The notes under the pieces: generated by a model
Databases searched by the model: none
Seen by the model: only the letters and a program-made list of their open reading frames with translations
Told to the model about the DNA's origin: nothing
Made by a program: the position numbers and the translations under genes
Part shown: in pieces, positions 27,258-36,173 of the stretch
Layout: each line of letters starts with the position of its first letter
Position numbering within the stretch: position 1 is the stretch's first letter
Origin: Mycobacteroides franklinii
GTDB taxonomy: Bacteria; Actinomycetota; Actinomycetes; Mycobacteriales; Mycobacteriaceae
Assembly: GCF_002013895.1 (NCBI RefSeq)
Contig: NZ_MAFQ01000006.1
Location: forward strand, 310,001 to 374,000
Direction of reading: 5' to 3'
Length of the DNA stretch: 64,000 bases

Positions 27258-28524
27258 CGGGTAGCTCCAAAAACGCCTGCAGCGCATCGGAGTACATCGG
27301 CACGTCGTGCGCGCCCATCAGCTCACGTGCCGAGTGCATCGCAAGCATCGCAGCGCCCACGTCCACGGTGACAATGCCGGTGTGTGATGCCGCGAACGGA
27401 CCGATGGTGGAGCCGCACTGCATATCCGCCCGGTGTTCGTACCGCTGCACGGGGACCCCGGCCCGCTCGCAGGCCAGCGCGAAGGCCGCCGTGCCCCGCC
27501 CATCGGTGGCGTAACGCACGTTGGGGTGAATCTTGATGACCGGTCCCGCGTTGACGCCGATCTGGTGGCCCGGTTCGTGCCGATCCGGATAGTTGGGGTG
27601 GGTGCCATGCGCCATATCGGCCGAGACCATCAGCGAAGCGGCCGCGCGCCGCAGAAAATCCTCGCGGGTTCCATTGCTGGACAGCACGATCCGTTCCAGT
27701 ACTGTCGACAAAAGATCCGAGTGGGCGCCATGGTCGGAGACCGAACCGATCTCCTCGTGGTCGAAGAGTGCCAGCACGGTCGTCGAACTGGATTCGGCGG
27801 CCAAGAATGCCTCCAGGCCGGCATAGCAGCTGGCCTGGTTATCCAAACGGGGCGCACTGACCAGGCTCTCGTCGGGTCCCACCAGCGCCGCGCCGGTCAG
27901 GTCGTGCGTCATCAGATCGCGCCCCAGGATATCGGCCGGGGCGACCCCCAACTGCTCGGCGATGTACTCCTCGAAGCTGCGCTTCCCACTCCACACCGAG
28001 TTCACATGCCACTGCGGGTCGATCACCCATTTCTTGCGTTCCTCGGCACTGACCATGTGAATCGCTAGGTTCGGCACCCGCAGGATCGGCTGATCGATGC
28101 GAATCAATGTGGACCGCACCGCATCTCCATCGCGCACCAGCACCCGCCCGGACAAGCCCAGATCGCGGTCCAGCCAGGTCTGTACCCAGGCACCCCCGTA
28201 GGGCTCCAGGGCGACCATGGGCCAACCCGCTTGCACCCGATCGGCGTTGGCCTTTACCCGCAGGTTCGGGCTGTCTGTATGCGCCCCGATCACCCGGAAG
28301 GCCACGTTCTCGTCTTCCATGTCCATACCGCGCCAGGCCACAATCGAACCGGACCGCACCACGAAGTAGTCGCCGGCGTGCCCCGGCCACCGTTGCGCCT
28401 CGGACAGCTCGGTGAACCCTTCCTGGCGCAGGCGGTGTGCGACGGTGTCCACAGCATGAAACGGCGACGGTGAGGCGTCGATGAATTGGCAAAGTCCTGT
28501 TGCGGTCGCGGTCACGCTTCCCAT
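27247..28524 (-). CDS. pepC: M18-family aspartyl aminopeptidase
   Basis: 425 residues from ATG, close to M. tuberculosis Rv0800. Metal and active-site motifs are [29 protein letters not shown] and [16 protein letters not shown]. It is a cytosolic di-zinc aminopeptidase that trims N-terminal acidic residues from peptides. It is divergent from the DyP gene, with the promoter regions overlapping in the 33 bp between them. A start 18 codons upstream was rejected because it would lie beyond the DyP -10 and has no ribosome site. Confidence 0.9.
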   Translation of the reverse strand: MGSVTATATGLCQFIDASPSPFHAVDTVAHRLRQEGFTELSEAQRWPGHAGDYFVVRSGSIVAWRGMDMEDENVAFRVIGAHTDSPNLRVKANADRVQAGWPMVALEPYGGAWVQTWLDRDLGLSGRVLVRDGDAVRSTLIRIDQPILRVPNLAIHMVSAEERKKWVIDPQWHVNSVWSGKRSFEEYIAEQLGVAPADILGRDLMTHDLTGAALVGPDESLVSAPRLDNQASCYAGLEAFLAAESSSTTVLALFDHEEIGSVSDHGAHSDLLSTVLERIVLSSNGTREDFLRRAAASLMVSADMAHGTHPNYPDRHEPGHQIGVNAGPVIKIHPNVRYATDGRGTAAFALACERAGVPVQRYEHRADMQCGSTIGPFAASHTGIVTVDVGAAMLAMHSARELMGAHDVPMYSDALQAFLELPATS

Positions 28525-28545
28525 GATGGCTGACCGGATACGGTC

Positions 28546-28551
28546 TAGGGT
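28546..28551 (+). promoter_or_regulatory. -10 hexamer of leaderless DyP-encapsulin operon
   Basis: TAGGGT, six bases, then GTG at 28558. Confidence 0.45.
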
Positions 28552-28557
28552 CGAAGC

Positions 28558-29565
28558 GTGCCCGATCCTGTGCCGCAAGCCGTCCTAGAACCGCTGTCCT
28601 CGTCGGCCATCTTCCTGGTGGTGACCGTCAACGAGGGCGCCGAACAGGCAGTTCACGACGCCCTGCCGGAGCTGTCCGGCCAGGCGAGAGCCATCGGATT
28701 CCGCGACCCGGCACGGCGATTGTCGCTGGTCACCGCCATCGGGTCCGATGCCTGGGACCGGCTCTTCTCCGGTTCACGGCCCGCCCGGCTGTGGCCCTTC
28801 CAGGAGGTGCGCGGCGAGCGGCACGTGGCTCCGGCGACCCCCGGCGACCTGCTGTTCCATATCCGCGCTTCGACCATGGACCGCTGCTTCGAACTGGCCA
28901 CCCGCATCACCACGACGCTGGCGGGTGCGGTCACCGTCGCCGACGAGGTGCACGGTTTTCAGTACTTCGACAACCGCGACCTGCTGGGATTCGTGGACGG
29001 CACCGAGAATCCCGACGGCGACGAGGCGGCCTCGGCTGCCCTTGTCGGTTCCGAGGACGCGGACTTCGCCGGCGGCAGCTACGTACACGTCCAGAAATAC
29101 CTGCACAACATGGCCGCGTGGAGCGCGCTCACCGTGGATGAGCAGGAGAAGGTGATCGGGCGCACCAAGCTCGATGACATCGAATTCGATGATGCCGTCA
29201 AGCCGTCCAATTCCCATGTGGCGCTGAATGTCATCGAGGACGAAGAGGGCAACGAGTTGCAGATCTTGCGGCGGAACATGCCCTTCGGCGAGCTCGGAAA
29301 ATCCGAGTTCGGCACCTACTACATCGCCTACTCGCGCACCCCGGACGTCACGGAACGCATGCTGCGCAACATGTTTATCGGGGATCCACCGGGCAACACC
29401 GACCGTATCCTGGACTTCTCGACCGCGGTCACCGGCGGACTGTTCTTTGCACCGGCCGCCGATTTCCTCGACGCTCCCCCACCGCTGCCCACCGTGGCAG
29501 CCACCAAATCTGTTGAGTACCAAGGTTCTCTTTCGATCGGCAGCCTGAAAGGATCGTTGTCATGA
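28558..29565 (+). CDS. dyp: DyP-type heme peroxidase, encapsulin cargo
   Basis: 335 residues from GTG. The DyP signature GFVDGTENP is at 144-152, with catalytic Asp147; the likely proximal heme His is in [10 protein letters not shown] and the distal Arg region is in [10 protein letters not shown]. It oxidises dyes and phenolic substrates with hydrogen peroxide. The last residues, [13 protein letters not shown], match the cargo-loading peptide that docks DyP inside encapsulin shells, and encapsulin is the next gene with an ATGA overlap. The protein is thus packaged in the cytoplasm in a nanocompartment, as for M. tuberculosis Rv0799c. Confidence 0.95.
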   Translation: MPDPVPQAVLEPLSSSAIFLVVTVNEGAEQAVHDALPELSGQARAIGFRDPARRLSLVTAIGSDAWDRLFSGSRPARLWPFQEVRGERHVAPATPGDLLFHIRASTMDRCFELATRITTTLAGAVTVADEVHGFQYFDNRDLLGFVDGTENPDGDEAASAALVGSEDADFAGGSYVHVQKYLHNMAAWSALTVDEQEKVIGRTKLDDIEFDDAVKPSNSHVALNVIEDEEGNELQILRRNMPFGELGKSEFGTYYIAYSRTPDVTERMLRNMFIGDPPGNTDRILDFSTAVTGGLFFAPAADFLDAPPPLPTVAATKSVEYQGSLSIGSLKGSLS

Positions 29566-30359
29566 ACAACCTGTACCGCGAACTCGCACCCATCACCGAC
29601 GAGGCCTGGGCGGAGATCGAGACCGAGGCCGCCCGCACCTTCAAGCGCCACATCGCCGGGCGCCGGGTAGTCGACGTCAGCGAGCCGGGCGGCCCCTCTA
29701 GTGCGGCCGTGAGCACCGGGCATCTGCTGGATGTGGCGGCACCCGCCGACGGTGTGCAGGCCCATCTGCGCGAAAGCAAACCACTTGTGCGGCTACGCGT
29801 TCCGTTCACCATCACCCGCTCGGCCATCGACGATGTGGAGCGCGGCTCACAGGACTCCGATTGGGACCCGGTCAAGGCGGCGGCCAAGAAGCTGGCGTTC
29901 GCCGAGGACCGCGCCATCTTCGAGGGATACCCCGCCGCTTCGATCGTCGGCATCCGCGAGTCCAGCTCCAACCCCGAACTCAAGCTGCCCGAAGATGTCC
30001 GCGAGTACCCCGACATCGTCGCGCAGGCGCTCTCGGAACTGCGCCTGGCCGGTGTCGACGGTCCGTATTCGGTGCTGCTGTCGGCGGAGGAGTACACGAA
30101 GGTCAGCGAGGCCTCCGATCGCGGATACCCCATCCGCGAGCATCTTGGCCGGCTGGTCACCGGCGAGATTCTCTGGGCGCCGGCAATTGACGGGGCGTTC
30201 GTGTTGAGCTGCCGCGGCGGCGACTTCGACCTACAGCTGGGCACCGATGTCACCATCGGCTACCTGTCCCATGACGCTGAGAGCGTGCAGCTCTACCTGC
30301 AGGAGACCTTGACGTTCCTGAGCTACACCGCCGAGGCGTCGGTCGCGCTGCTGCCCTAG
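29562..30359 (+). CDS. enc: Encapsulin nanocompartment shell protein
   Basis: 265 residues, the usual length of family-1 encapsulins (M. tuberculosis Rv0798c, Cfp29). Conserved segments are [64 protein letters not shown] and the C-terminal QLYLQETLTFLSYTAEA. The HK97-like fold assembles into a 60-subunit shell. The start overlaps the dyp stop. The conserved N-terminal helix that binds the cargo peptide is intact. Confidence 0.96.
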   Translation: MNNLYRELAPITDEAWAEIETEAARTFKRHIAGRRVVDVSEPGGPSSAAVSTGHLLDVAAPADGVQAHLRESKPLVRLRVPFTITRSAIDDVERGSQDSDWDPVKAAAKKLAFAEDRAIFEGYPAASIVGIRESSSNPELKLPEDVREYPDIVAQALSELRLAGVDGPYSVLLSAEEYTKVSEASDRGYPIREHLGRLVTGEILWAPAIDGAFVLSCRGGDFDLQLGTDVTIGYLSHDAESVQLYLQETLTFLSYTAEASVALLP

Positions 30360-30455
30360 GCGGGTCGGTCTCTCAACGCACTGATGTGTGCCCGCCTTTG
30401 AGCGACAAAGCAATTCGTTATCTTGCTTGTCGCCCAAAGGCCGACAACGGGAGGA

Positions 30456-31091
30456 TCACACGGCCTTGAGTCTGCCGATCGCCGAGTGCACCACCTGGTC
30501 GAGCCGCGCCCGCCCCTCACCCGCATCCCACGCGAACGATCGCACGACAACCAGCAGCCCACGAACACGGACCCACGTCACCAGCTGCCCGGGAATCTCC
30601 TGGTCCATGTCGGTCGGCCGCATCAGCGCCGTGACCGACGGATAGGGCGCGGTGTTCGGGCCGGGGGCGGACGAAATCTGCACCGACGCAGTGCCCGTCT
30701 CCAGGGTGTTGACCCCCTGCGCGGGCACGATGGACTTGGCCCAGGCGATCATGTCGACCCCAGGGTTCTCTTTGCCGTAAAGGACATCGACCGATTCCGT
30801 ACAGTGCGACAACGCTTGCAACCGGACCAGAAAGTTAACCTTGGCGCCATTCGCGTCGCCGGCCTGGTGACACAATTGGTCACCGCTGCTGGTTGCGCCG
30901 GCGAGGTCGTCCTTCTCCACCTTCCAGTCCGCCGGGATGGCGTCGTCCGGAAGCAGGGACATCAACTGAGAGCTTGGCTTGTCGGCCAAATCGCTGTCGG
31001 CGCTCGCCGGTCCCGCGAACCCAAGACAGGCGACCGCAACCGATAGGACAAGCGCCGCGACCCGCCATCCAACCCTGATTGCCTGACCCAT
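30456..31091 (-). CDS. Secreted conserved hypothetical protein
   Basis: 211 residues from MGQAIRVGWR, with GGAGGGAG upstream. The signal peptide is ALVLSVAVACLGFAGPASA, cleaved near residue 32. The mature protein has two cysteines (QLCHQAG and LSHCTES) that may pair. Other blocks are PADWKVEKDDL and MIAWAKSIVPAQGVNTLETG, followed by VRGLLVVVRSF. The pattern resembles mycobacterial secreted proteins of the ATPase-independent PknH-sensor-like or LpqN-like class, but I cannot assign it. It is convergent with encapsulin. Confidence 0.7.
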   Translation of the reverse strand: MGQAIRVGWRVAALVLSVAVACLGFAGPASADSDLADKPSSQLMSLLPDDAIPADWKVEKDDLAGATSSGDQLCHQAGDANGAKVNFLVRLQALSHCTESVDVLYGKENPGVDMIAWAKSIVPAQGVNTLETGTASVQISSAPGPNTAPYPSVTALMRPTDMDQEIPGQLVTWVRVRGLLVVVRSFAWDAGEGRARLDQVVHSAIGRLKAV

Positions 31092-31309
31092 AGACACACT
31101 CCCTCCGCAATTGGTGGGAGCATAGCTGTAAGAACGGACATCTGCGCAACTACCCAGCAAATACGCAGATAGGCACTAGTTATGGCTTTGCCATCCATTG
31201 CCGGACAACCGCTGCGTACGAGGACGCGCGATGCAATGAGCCACTAAGACAGGCAGTGTCGCACGGCCGCTACGTGAGCCGTCAGCAAACGCCTATTGGC
31301 AGGCAGGAT

Positions 31310-31984
31310 TTACGCGGTCAGCACGGCGTCGAGCGCCGAGTAGAAAATCCCGAGCCCATCGTCGCTGGGCCCGGTCAGCGCCTCGGTGGCGTGCTCCGGG
31401 TGCGGCATGAGCCCCACCACGCGACCGTTGGCCGAGGAAATCCCGGCGATATCGCGCATCGACCCGTTGGGGTTCTCGCGGTAGCGGAAGACGACGCGGC
31501 CCTCACCCTCGAGCTCATCGAGCACCGCATCGGAGGCCACGTAACGGCCCTCACCGGACTTCAGCGGCACCAGGATATCGGCGCCCTGCTCGTACCGGGA
31601 CGACCAGGCGGTGTTGTTGGCGTCGACACCCAGCCAGACGTCCCGGCATACGAAGTGCAGTCCGGCGTTACGGGCCAGCGCGCCGGGCAGCAGCCCGGCC
31701 TCGCACAGCACTTGGAAACCGTTGCAAATGCCCAGGATTGGCAGACCCTGCGCGGCGGCGTCCACCACCGAACGCATCACCGGGGCGAACCGCGCGATGG
31801 CCCCGGCACGCAGGTAGTCACCGTAGGAGAAGCCACCGGGCACGATCACCGCGTCGACTGACTTCAGGTCGGCATCGTCATGCCATAGCGAGACGGCCTC
31901 GGCACCGGAGAGCCGGGCCGCGCGCGCGGCGTCAACGTCATCGAGGGTGCCGGGGAACGTGATGACACCGATACGTGGGGTCAT
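31310..31984 (-). CDS. purQ: Phosphoribosylformylglycinamidine synthase, glutaminase subunit
   Basis: 224 residues. It is a class I glutamine amidotransferase: nucleophile Cys in [13 protein letters not shown] and the His-x-Glu pair in MPHPEHATE. It supplies ammonia to PurL at 21.5-23.8 kb. The start overlaps the purS stop by four bases, so PurS and PurQ are made together. The 218 bp downstream, up to the secreted protein gene, hold no recognisable gene or hairpin. Confidence 0.96.
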   Translation of the reverse strand: MTPRIGVITFPGTLDDVDAARAARLSGAEAVSLWHDDADLKSVDAVIVPGGFSYGDYLRAGAIARFAPVMRSVVDAAAQGLPILGICNGFQVLCEAGLLPGALARNAGLHFVCRDVWLGVDANNTAWSSRYEQGADILVPLKSGEGRYVASDAVLDELEGEGRVVFRYRENPNGSMRDIAGISSANGRVVGLMPHPEHATEALTGPSDDGLGIFYSALDAVLTA

Positions 31985-32220
31985 TCGGACTCCCGCACGA
32001 TTTCCCAGTCCTCGATAACGGTGTTGGCGAGCAACGCCTCGGCGATGGACTCCAGGTCGGAATCGCCGATCTCTCCGTCAAATTCCAACTCAAAGCGCTT
32101 GCCCTGCCGGACGTCTGCCACGCCGGCATAGCCAAGGCGGGCGAGTGCGCCCACGATCGCTTGTCCCTGCGGGTCCAGGATCTCGGGTTTCGGCATGACG
32201 TTTACGACGACTCGGGCCAC
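31981..32220 (-). CDS. purS: Phosphoribosylformylglycinamidine synthase subunit PurS
   Basis: 79 residues from GTG ([20 protein letters not shown]). It is the small bridging subunit that joins PurL to PurQ and forms the ammonia channel. The pattern [12 protein letters not shown]...[20 protein letters not shown] is diagnostic. It is first in a two-gene operon with purQ and appears leaderless. Confidence 0.95.
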   Translation of the reverse strand: MARVVVNVMPKPEILDPQGQAIVGALARLGYAGVADVRQGKRFELEFDGEIGDSDLESIAEALLANTVIEDWEIVRESE

Positions 32221-32226
32221 GGACTG

Positions 32227-32232
32227 ACTTTA
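32227..32232 (-). promoter_or_regulatory. -10 hexamer of leaderless purS-purQ
   Basis: TAAAGT on the minus strand, six bases before GTG at 32220. It is back-to-back with the promoter at 32259. Confidence 0.45.
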
Positions 32233-32258
32233 CCGTGTGGGCCCGGACACATCCCGCC

Positions 32259-32264
32259 TAGACT
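32259..32264 (+). promoter_or_regulatory. -10 hexamer of leaderless MBL hydrolase gene
   Basis: TAGACT, six bases, then ATG at 32271. Confidence 0.48.
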
Positions 32265-32270
32265 CCCCTC

Positions 32271-32909
32271 ATGCAGCTGACCCACTTCGGGCATTCGTGC
32301 CTGCTGGCCGATTTCGGCAGCACCACTTTGCTGTTCGATCCGGGAAATTTCTCGCACGGATTCGAAGGGATCACCGGTCTGTCAGCCATCTTGATCACCC
32401 ATCAGCACCCCGACCACGTGGACCTGCAACGGCTGCCCGCGCTGGTCGAGGCGAACCCCGGGGCGGCGCTCTATGCCGACCCCATGACCGCAGCGCAGCT
32501 GGGCGAGCCGTGGCAGGCGGTGCATGCCGGCGACAGCTTCACCGTCGCGGAGCTGACGGTGCGCGGGGTGGGCGGGCAGCACGCGGTGATCCATCCGGAG
32601 ATCCCGCTCATCGACAACACCTCGTATCTGATCGGCGACGGTGAGCATGCCGCGCGCCTCATGCATCCCGGTGACGCGCTCTTCGCCCCCGGCGAGGACG
32701 TCGACGTGCTGGCGCTGCCCGCCGCGGCGCCGTGGATGAAGGTGTCCGAGGCGATCGAGTATCTGCGCGCGGTCAACCCGGCCCGGGCGGTGCCGATTCA
32801 CCAGGGCATTCTGCAAGAGGCCGCATACCCGTTCTTCTACACGCGTTTTCGGGAGATGTCCGACGCGGACTTCCAGGTGCTGCCGCACGAGGATGCGGTC
32901 ACCTTCTAG
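32271..32909 (+). CDS. Metallo-beta-lactamase-fold hydrolase (Rv0786c / UlaG-like)
   Basis: 212 residues. It starts directly with the UlaG-like strand LTHFGHSCLLADFGSTTLLFDPG; the metal motif HQHPDHVD is at 43-50 (HxHxDH), further ligand His in VGGQHAVIHPE, and an Asp in MHPGDALFAPG. These proteins hydrolyse phosphodiester or lactone bonds with two metals; the substrate here is unknown. It is divergent from purS-purQ and convergent with the FAD dehydrogenase, with an inverted-repeat element between. Confidence 0.85.
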   Translation: MQLTHFGHSCLLADFGSTTLLFDPGNFSHGFEGITGLSAILITHQHPDHVDLQRLPALVEANPGAALYADPMTAAQLGEPWQAVHAGDSFTVAELTVRGVGGQHAVIHPEIPLIDNTSYLIGDGEHAARLMHPGDALFAPGEDVDVLALPAAAPWMKVSEAIEYLRAVNPARAVPIHQGILQEAAYPFFYTRFREMSDADFQVLPHEDAVTF

Positions 32910-32920
32910 GCCTACCCAGT

Positions 32921-32983
32921 CGCCGACACGCCGCGTTTCGATGTGTTTCGCGAGTAACCTTCGCAAAACACGGCGTGTCGGCG
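32921..32983. repeat. Dispersed inverted repeat, copy 1 (between convergent genes)
   Basis: The arms are CGCCGACACGCCGCGTTT (32921-32938) and its complement at 32966-32983, matching at 17 of 18 positions around a 27-nt loop. The same arms occur at 42099-42159, also between convergent genes. It can form a strong hairpin on either strand and is probably a bidirectional terminator. Confidence 0.75.
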
Positions 32984-32988
32984 GGTGA

Positions 32989-34647
32989 CTAGCCGATGTC
33001 TTCGGCGGCGCCCCGACCCGCGGCCCGTCCGCTGAAGATGCAGCCGCCCAGGAACGTGCCCTCCAGCGCGCGATAGCCGTGCACACCGCCGCCACCGAAT
33101 CCGGCAACCTCCCCGGCCGCATACAGTCCTTCGAAGCAGCTGCCATCGGCCCGCAGGACACGCGAATCGAGATCGGTTTCCAGACCGCCCAACGTCTTTC
33201 GCGTCAGAATGTGCAGCTTCACCGCGATGAGCGGACCGGCCTTGGGATCGGTGAGCCGGTGCGGAGCCACCACGCGGGTGAATCGGTCGGCGAGATAGCC
33301 GCGTGCGGCACGGATGGCGGCGATCTGCGGGTCCTTGCCAAACGGGTTGGCCACCTCGCGGTCGCGCGCCGTCACCTGTTGAGCGACAGTGGCGTAGTCC
33401 AGGGGCCTGACGTCCGGCAGCGCGTTCATTCCGGCGACGAGGTCCGGCAGATTGGTGGCGGAGACGAAATCGACACCCTTGTCGATGAACGCCTGCACCG
33501 GCCCGGGCGCGCCCGCCTTACCGCGCCGCAACACCCCACGCACATCCTTGCCCGTGAGGTCGGGATTCTGCTCCTGCCCCGACAACGCGAACTCCTTGGC
33601 GATAATCCGCGCATTCAGGATGAACCACGAATAGTCGTGCCCGCTGCCACAGATGTGCTCGAGCGTGCCCAGAGTGTCGAATCCAGGGAACAGCGGCGCC
33701 GGGATTCGAGATCCCTTGGCATCCAACCAGAGTGACGAAGGCCCGGGCAGGATGCGAATTCCGTGACCCGGCCAGATCGGGTCGTAGTTGGTAATGCCTT
33801 CGGTGTAGTGCCACATACGGTCACGGTTGATCAGGTGGGCTCCGGCGGCCACCGATATCCCCACCATGCGGCCATCGACGTGTGCAGGCACACCCGTCAG
33901 CAGCTGAGACGGCACATGCCCCAACCTCTCGGGCCAGTTCGCGCGCACCAGGTCGTGGTTTCCGCCGATGCCACCGCTGGTCACGATGACGGCCTGTGCG
34001 CGGAACTCGAATTCTCCCAAAGCCGTTCGCGAGGACGCGACACCGCGCACGTCACTTGATGGCTCCAGCACCGTGCCGCGAACCCCCACGGCGGCACCCT
34101 GATCGACAATCAGCTCGTCGACCTGGTGCCGGTACGCGATGCGCACCTGGCCACGGTCGACGGCAGCGAGCACGCGCCGGGCGAAGATCTCCACCAGCCC
34201 GGGACCGGTGCCCCACGTGATGTGGAATCGTGGCACGGAGTTACCCGGACCCAGCGCATCCCTACCGCCGCGCTCGGCCCAGGAGACCAGCGGAAAAGTC
34301 TGTAACCCCCTGGCACGCAGCCAGGTTCGCTTCTCTCCGGCGGCGAAGTCCACATATGCGTGCGCCCATTGACGTGGCCAATGGTCCTCCGGCCGATCGA
34401 ATCCGGCAGTACCCAGCCAGTCCTGCAGGGCCAGCTCGTGGGAATCCTTGATCCCCATGCGGCGCTGTTCGGGACTGTTGACGAAGAACAAACCACCGAA
34501 AGACCAATACGCCTGCCCGCCCAGATTGGCGGCGTTCTCCTGTTCGACGATGATGACCCTCTTGCCGCGGTCCACCAATTCACAGGTCGCCACCAGCCCC
34601 GACAGACCCGCGCCCACGACAATGACATCGGTACTCGTGTCACTCAC
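32989..34647 (-). CDS. FAD-binding dehydrogenase, fumarate reductase/ketosteroid dehydrogenase type (Rv0785)
   Basis: 552 residues from GTG (VSDTSTDVIVVGAGLSG). The FAD motif GAGLSGLVATCEL is near the N-terminus, followed by EQENAANLGGQAYWSFGGLFFV. Late motifs are VVTSGGIGGNHDLVRANWPE and YAAGEVAGFGGGGVHGYRALEGT, all of the flavoprotein subunit/KstD-like family. The electron acceptor and substrate are unknown. A TACGGT six bases before this GTG supports the start. It lies downstream of the DUF2334 gene, separated by a hairpin. Confidence 0.86.
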   Translation of the reverse strand: MSDTSTDVIVVGAGLSGLVATCELVDRGKRVIIVEQENAANLGGQAYWSFGGLFFVNSPEQRRMGIKDSHELALQDWLGTAGFDRPEDHWPRQWAHAYVDFAAGEKRTWLRARGLQTFPLVSWAERGGRDALGPGNSVPRFHITWGTGPGLVEIFARRVLAAVDRGQVRIAYRHQVDELIVDQGAAVGVRGTVLEPSSDVRGVASSRTALGEFEFRAQAVIVTSGGIGGNHDLVRANWPERLGHVPSQLLTGVPAHVDGRMVGISVAAGAHLINRDRMWHYTEGITNYDPIWPGHGIRILPGPSSLWLDAKGSRIPAPLFPGFDTLGTLEHICGSGHDYSWFILNARIIAKEFALSGQEQNPDLTGKDVRGVLRRGKAGAPGPVQAFIDKGVDFVSATNLPDLVAGMNALPDVRPLDYATVAQQVTARDREVANPFGKDPQIAAIRAARGYLADRFTRVVAPHRLTDPKAGPLIAVKLHILTRKTLGGLETDLDSRVLRADGSCFEGLYAAGEVAGFGGGGVHGYRALEGTFLGGCIFSGRAAGRGAAEDIG

Positions 34648-34653
34648 CGGTTC

Positions 34654-34659
34654 ACCGTA
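34654..34659 (-). promoter_or_regulatory. -10 hexamer of leaderless FAD dehydrogenase gene
   Basis: TACGGT on the minus strand, six bases before GTG at 34647. Confidence 0.42.
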
Positions 34660-34766
34660 GCCGGGACGATTAAGGATTAAAAGGTCCAACTTCCTTGCGG
34701 TGAAAGCACAAAGCCGTGATCATATTGGGCCCGAACAGTGCCGATATACCGACAGGCGAAGTCATT

Positions 34767-34790
34767 TCTCCTCTGCCACCGCAGAGGAGA
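34767..34790 (-). terminator. Perfect 10-bp hairpin after the DUF2334 gene
   Basis: The stem is TCTCCTCTGC with its exact complement and a four-base loop. It lies 50 bases past the stop of the deacetylase-like gene and upstream of the next promoter. No U-run follows, as is common for mycobacterial terminators. Confidence 0.5.
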
Positions 34791-34840
34791 TGCCGCCACC
34801 CCCGGACCATTCCCTGGAAGATGCAGCAAAATCGTGGACC

Positions 34841-35545
34841 TTAGGCCACGCTGTGCAATACCTGCTTGGGCAACCACTGGTAAATGCCGGGCACTGCACC
34901 GTGCAGCAATGACAGGTCAATGGCGTCGATCATGGCCTGCCGCGGGCCGGGCTTACGCAGGTGCTTGGCCGAAATCGCAACCCGCACCACACCGTCGCGA
35001 CGGGCAGTGCGCGCGGCCGACAGCACCAGCATCCGGCACCACCACGGCTCGGAGAGAAAGCCCTCGCCAATGCCCAGCACCCGTGCGCGCACCGAGGTGC
35101 CATGCACCAGATCGGTAATCTCGGAAAGACCGACGTTCAGACGGAAACCGTTGCGCGGCAGCATTTCTATGGCTCCTGCCGATGCCATCCAACCCGGCGC
35201 CGCGAACAGACGCGTACGCAACCCGGTCTGCTCCATCACGCGGTCGGCGGCCATCAGACGCAGGTTGGCCTCGTGTGCGGGCAATGCGGCGAACTCGTCG
35301 CGACGCTTCTTGGTGGCGGCCTGGTCGTATCCGTGCAGAACGATGGCGTCACCCCGAGAGCGGCGCCCGGCAAGCCAATCGACCGTCGGCTGGTCCTCCA
35401 CGAGGCGGTACTTACCCTTCAAACGGGGAGCCACCAGAAATGACAGCGGGATGGACCGCCGATCCATTTCCTCAGTGAACACAGCAATCTCATCGAGAGT
35501 GCGATCGCAGATTCCCGACACGGATACCAGCAGCTGTCCTGCCAT
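34841..35545 (-). CDS. DUF2334 polysaccharide-deacetylase-like protein (Rv0784)
   Basis: 234 residues. It starts MAGQLLVSVSGICDRTLDEI with the strand and loop of the NodB-like barrel, then PLSFLVAPRLKGKY, GDAIVLHGYDQA and FAAPGWMASAGAI. The HGYD block is the metal-site region of DUF2334 proteins. The usual metal Asp-Asp pair at the first strand is replaced by GICD, so activity is uncertain. The gene sits in the same place as Rv0784. No signal peptide. Confidence 0.76.
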   Translation of the reverse strand: MAGQLLVSVSGICDRTLDEIAVFTEEMDRRSIPLSFLVAPRLKGKYRLVEDQPTVDWLAGRRSRGDAIVLHGYDQAATKKRRDEFAALPAHEANLRLMAADRVMEQTGLRTRLFAAPGWMASAGAIEMLPRNGFRLNVGLSEITDLVHGTSVRARVLGIGEGFLSEPWWCRMLVLSAARTARRDGVVRVAISAKHLRKPGPRQAMIDAIDLSLLHGAVPGIYQWLPKQVLHSVA

Positions 35546-35616
35546 GCCTTCAGTGTGGCAACTTCAGATGTACGCGAGGTGTCAGACACCCCGCATCGAA
35601 AAGAACGCTCTGGGCG

Positions 35617-36105
35617 CTAGCCCAGCTCCTTCTCGATGGCCGCAATCACCTCGGGAGCATCCGGCACCGTCGTCGGCCGGAATCTATTGACCACCGAGCC
35701 ATCCCGCGCGATCAAGAACTTCTCGAAGTTCCACTGCACGTCCCCGGCGGCACCTTCGGCATCGGCCGTCTTGGTGAGCTCGGTGTACAGCGGATGCCGG
35801 CTGTCCCCGTTGACATCGGTCTTCTCCAGTAGCGGAAAGCTGACGCCGTAGGTGGTGGAACAGAAAGTCTGAATCTCCTCCGCCGTACCCGGTTCCTGGC
35901 CCATGAACTGATTGCAGGGCACCCCGAGCACCGTCAAACCACGGTCGGCGTAGTCGCTGGCCAACTTCTCCAGGGCCGCGTACTGCGGGGTGAGACCGCA
36001 TTTGGACGCGACGTTGACGACGAGCACGGCGTTGTCGCCGAAATCGGCGAGTGACAGCGGCGAGCCGTCCAGGGCGGTCAACGAGATCGAGGCGAGATCG
36101 GTCAT
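35617..36105 (-). CDS. gpx: Glutathione-peroxidase-family thiol peroxidase
   Basis: 162 residues from ATG with GGGAGG upstream. The catalytic Cys is in VVNVASKCGLTPQY, with Gln in GVPCNQFMGQEPG and Trp in VQWNFEKFL, completing the GPx tetrad. It is a cysteine rather than selenocysteine form, so it probably uses thioredoxin to reduce peroxides. It is divergent from the sugar transporter. Its position between the Rv0784 and ptrB homologues differs from the M. tuberculosis order. Confidence 0.92.
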   Translation of the reverse strand: MTDLASISLTALDGSPLSLADFGDNAVLVVNVASKCGLTPQYAALEKLASDYADRGLTVLGVPCNQFMGQEPGTAEEIQTFCSTTYGVSFPLLEKTDVNGDSRHPLYTELTKTADAEGAAGDVQWNFEKFLIARDGSVVNRFRPTTVPDAPEVIAAIEKELG

Positions 36106-36173
36106 GCCTCCCACGGTACCGGGGTAGCGATGATTGACTGTTTGAACACCAAGCAAAGTTGCGGAGGTCATAT

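Noticed and set aside
31092..31309. The 218-bp gap upstream of the secreted protein, checked for a small gene, riboswitch or hairpin
   Set aside because: No open frame with a start and ribosome site, no strong hairpin and no known riboswitch pattern were seen.
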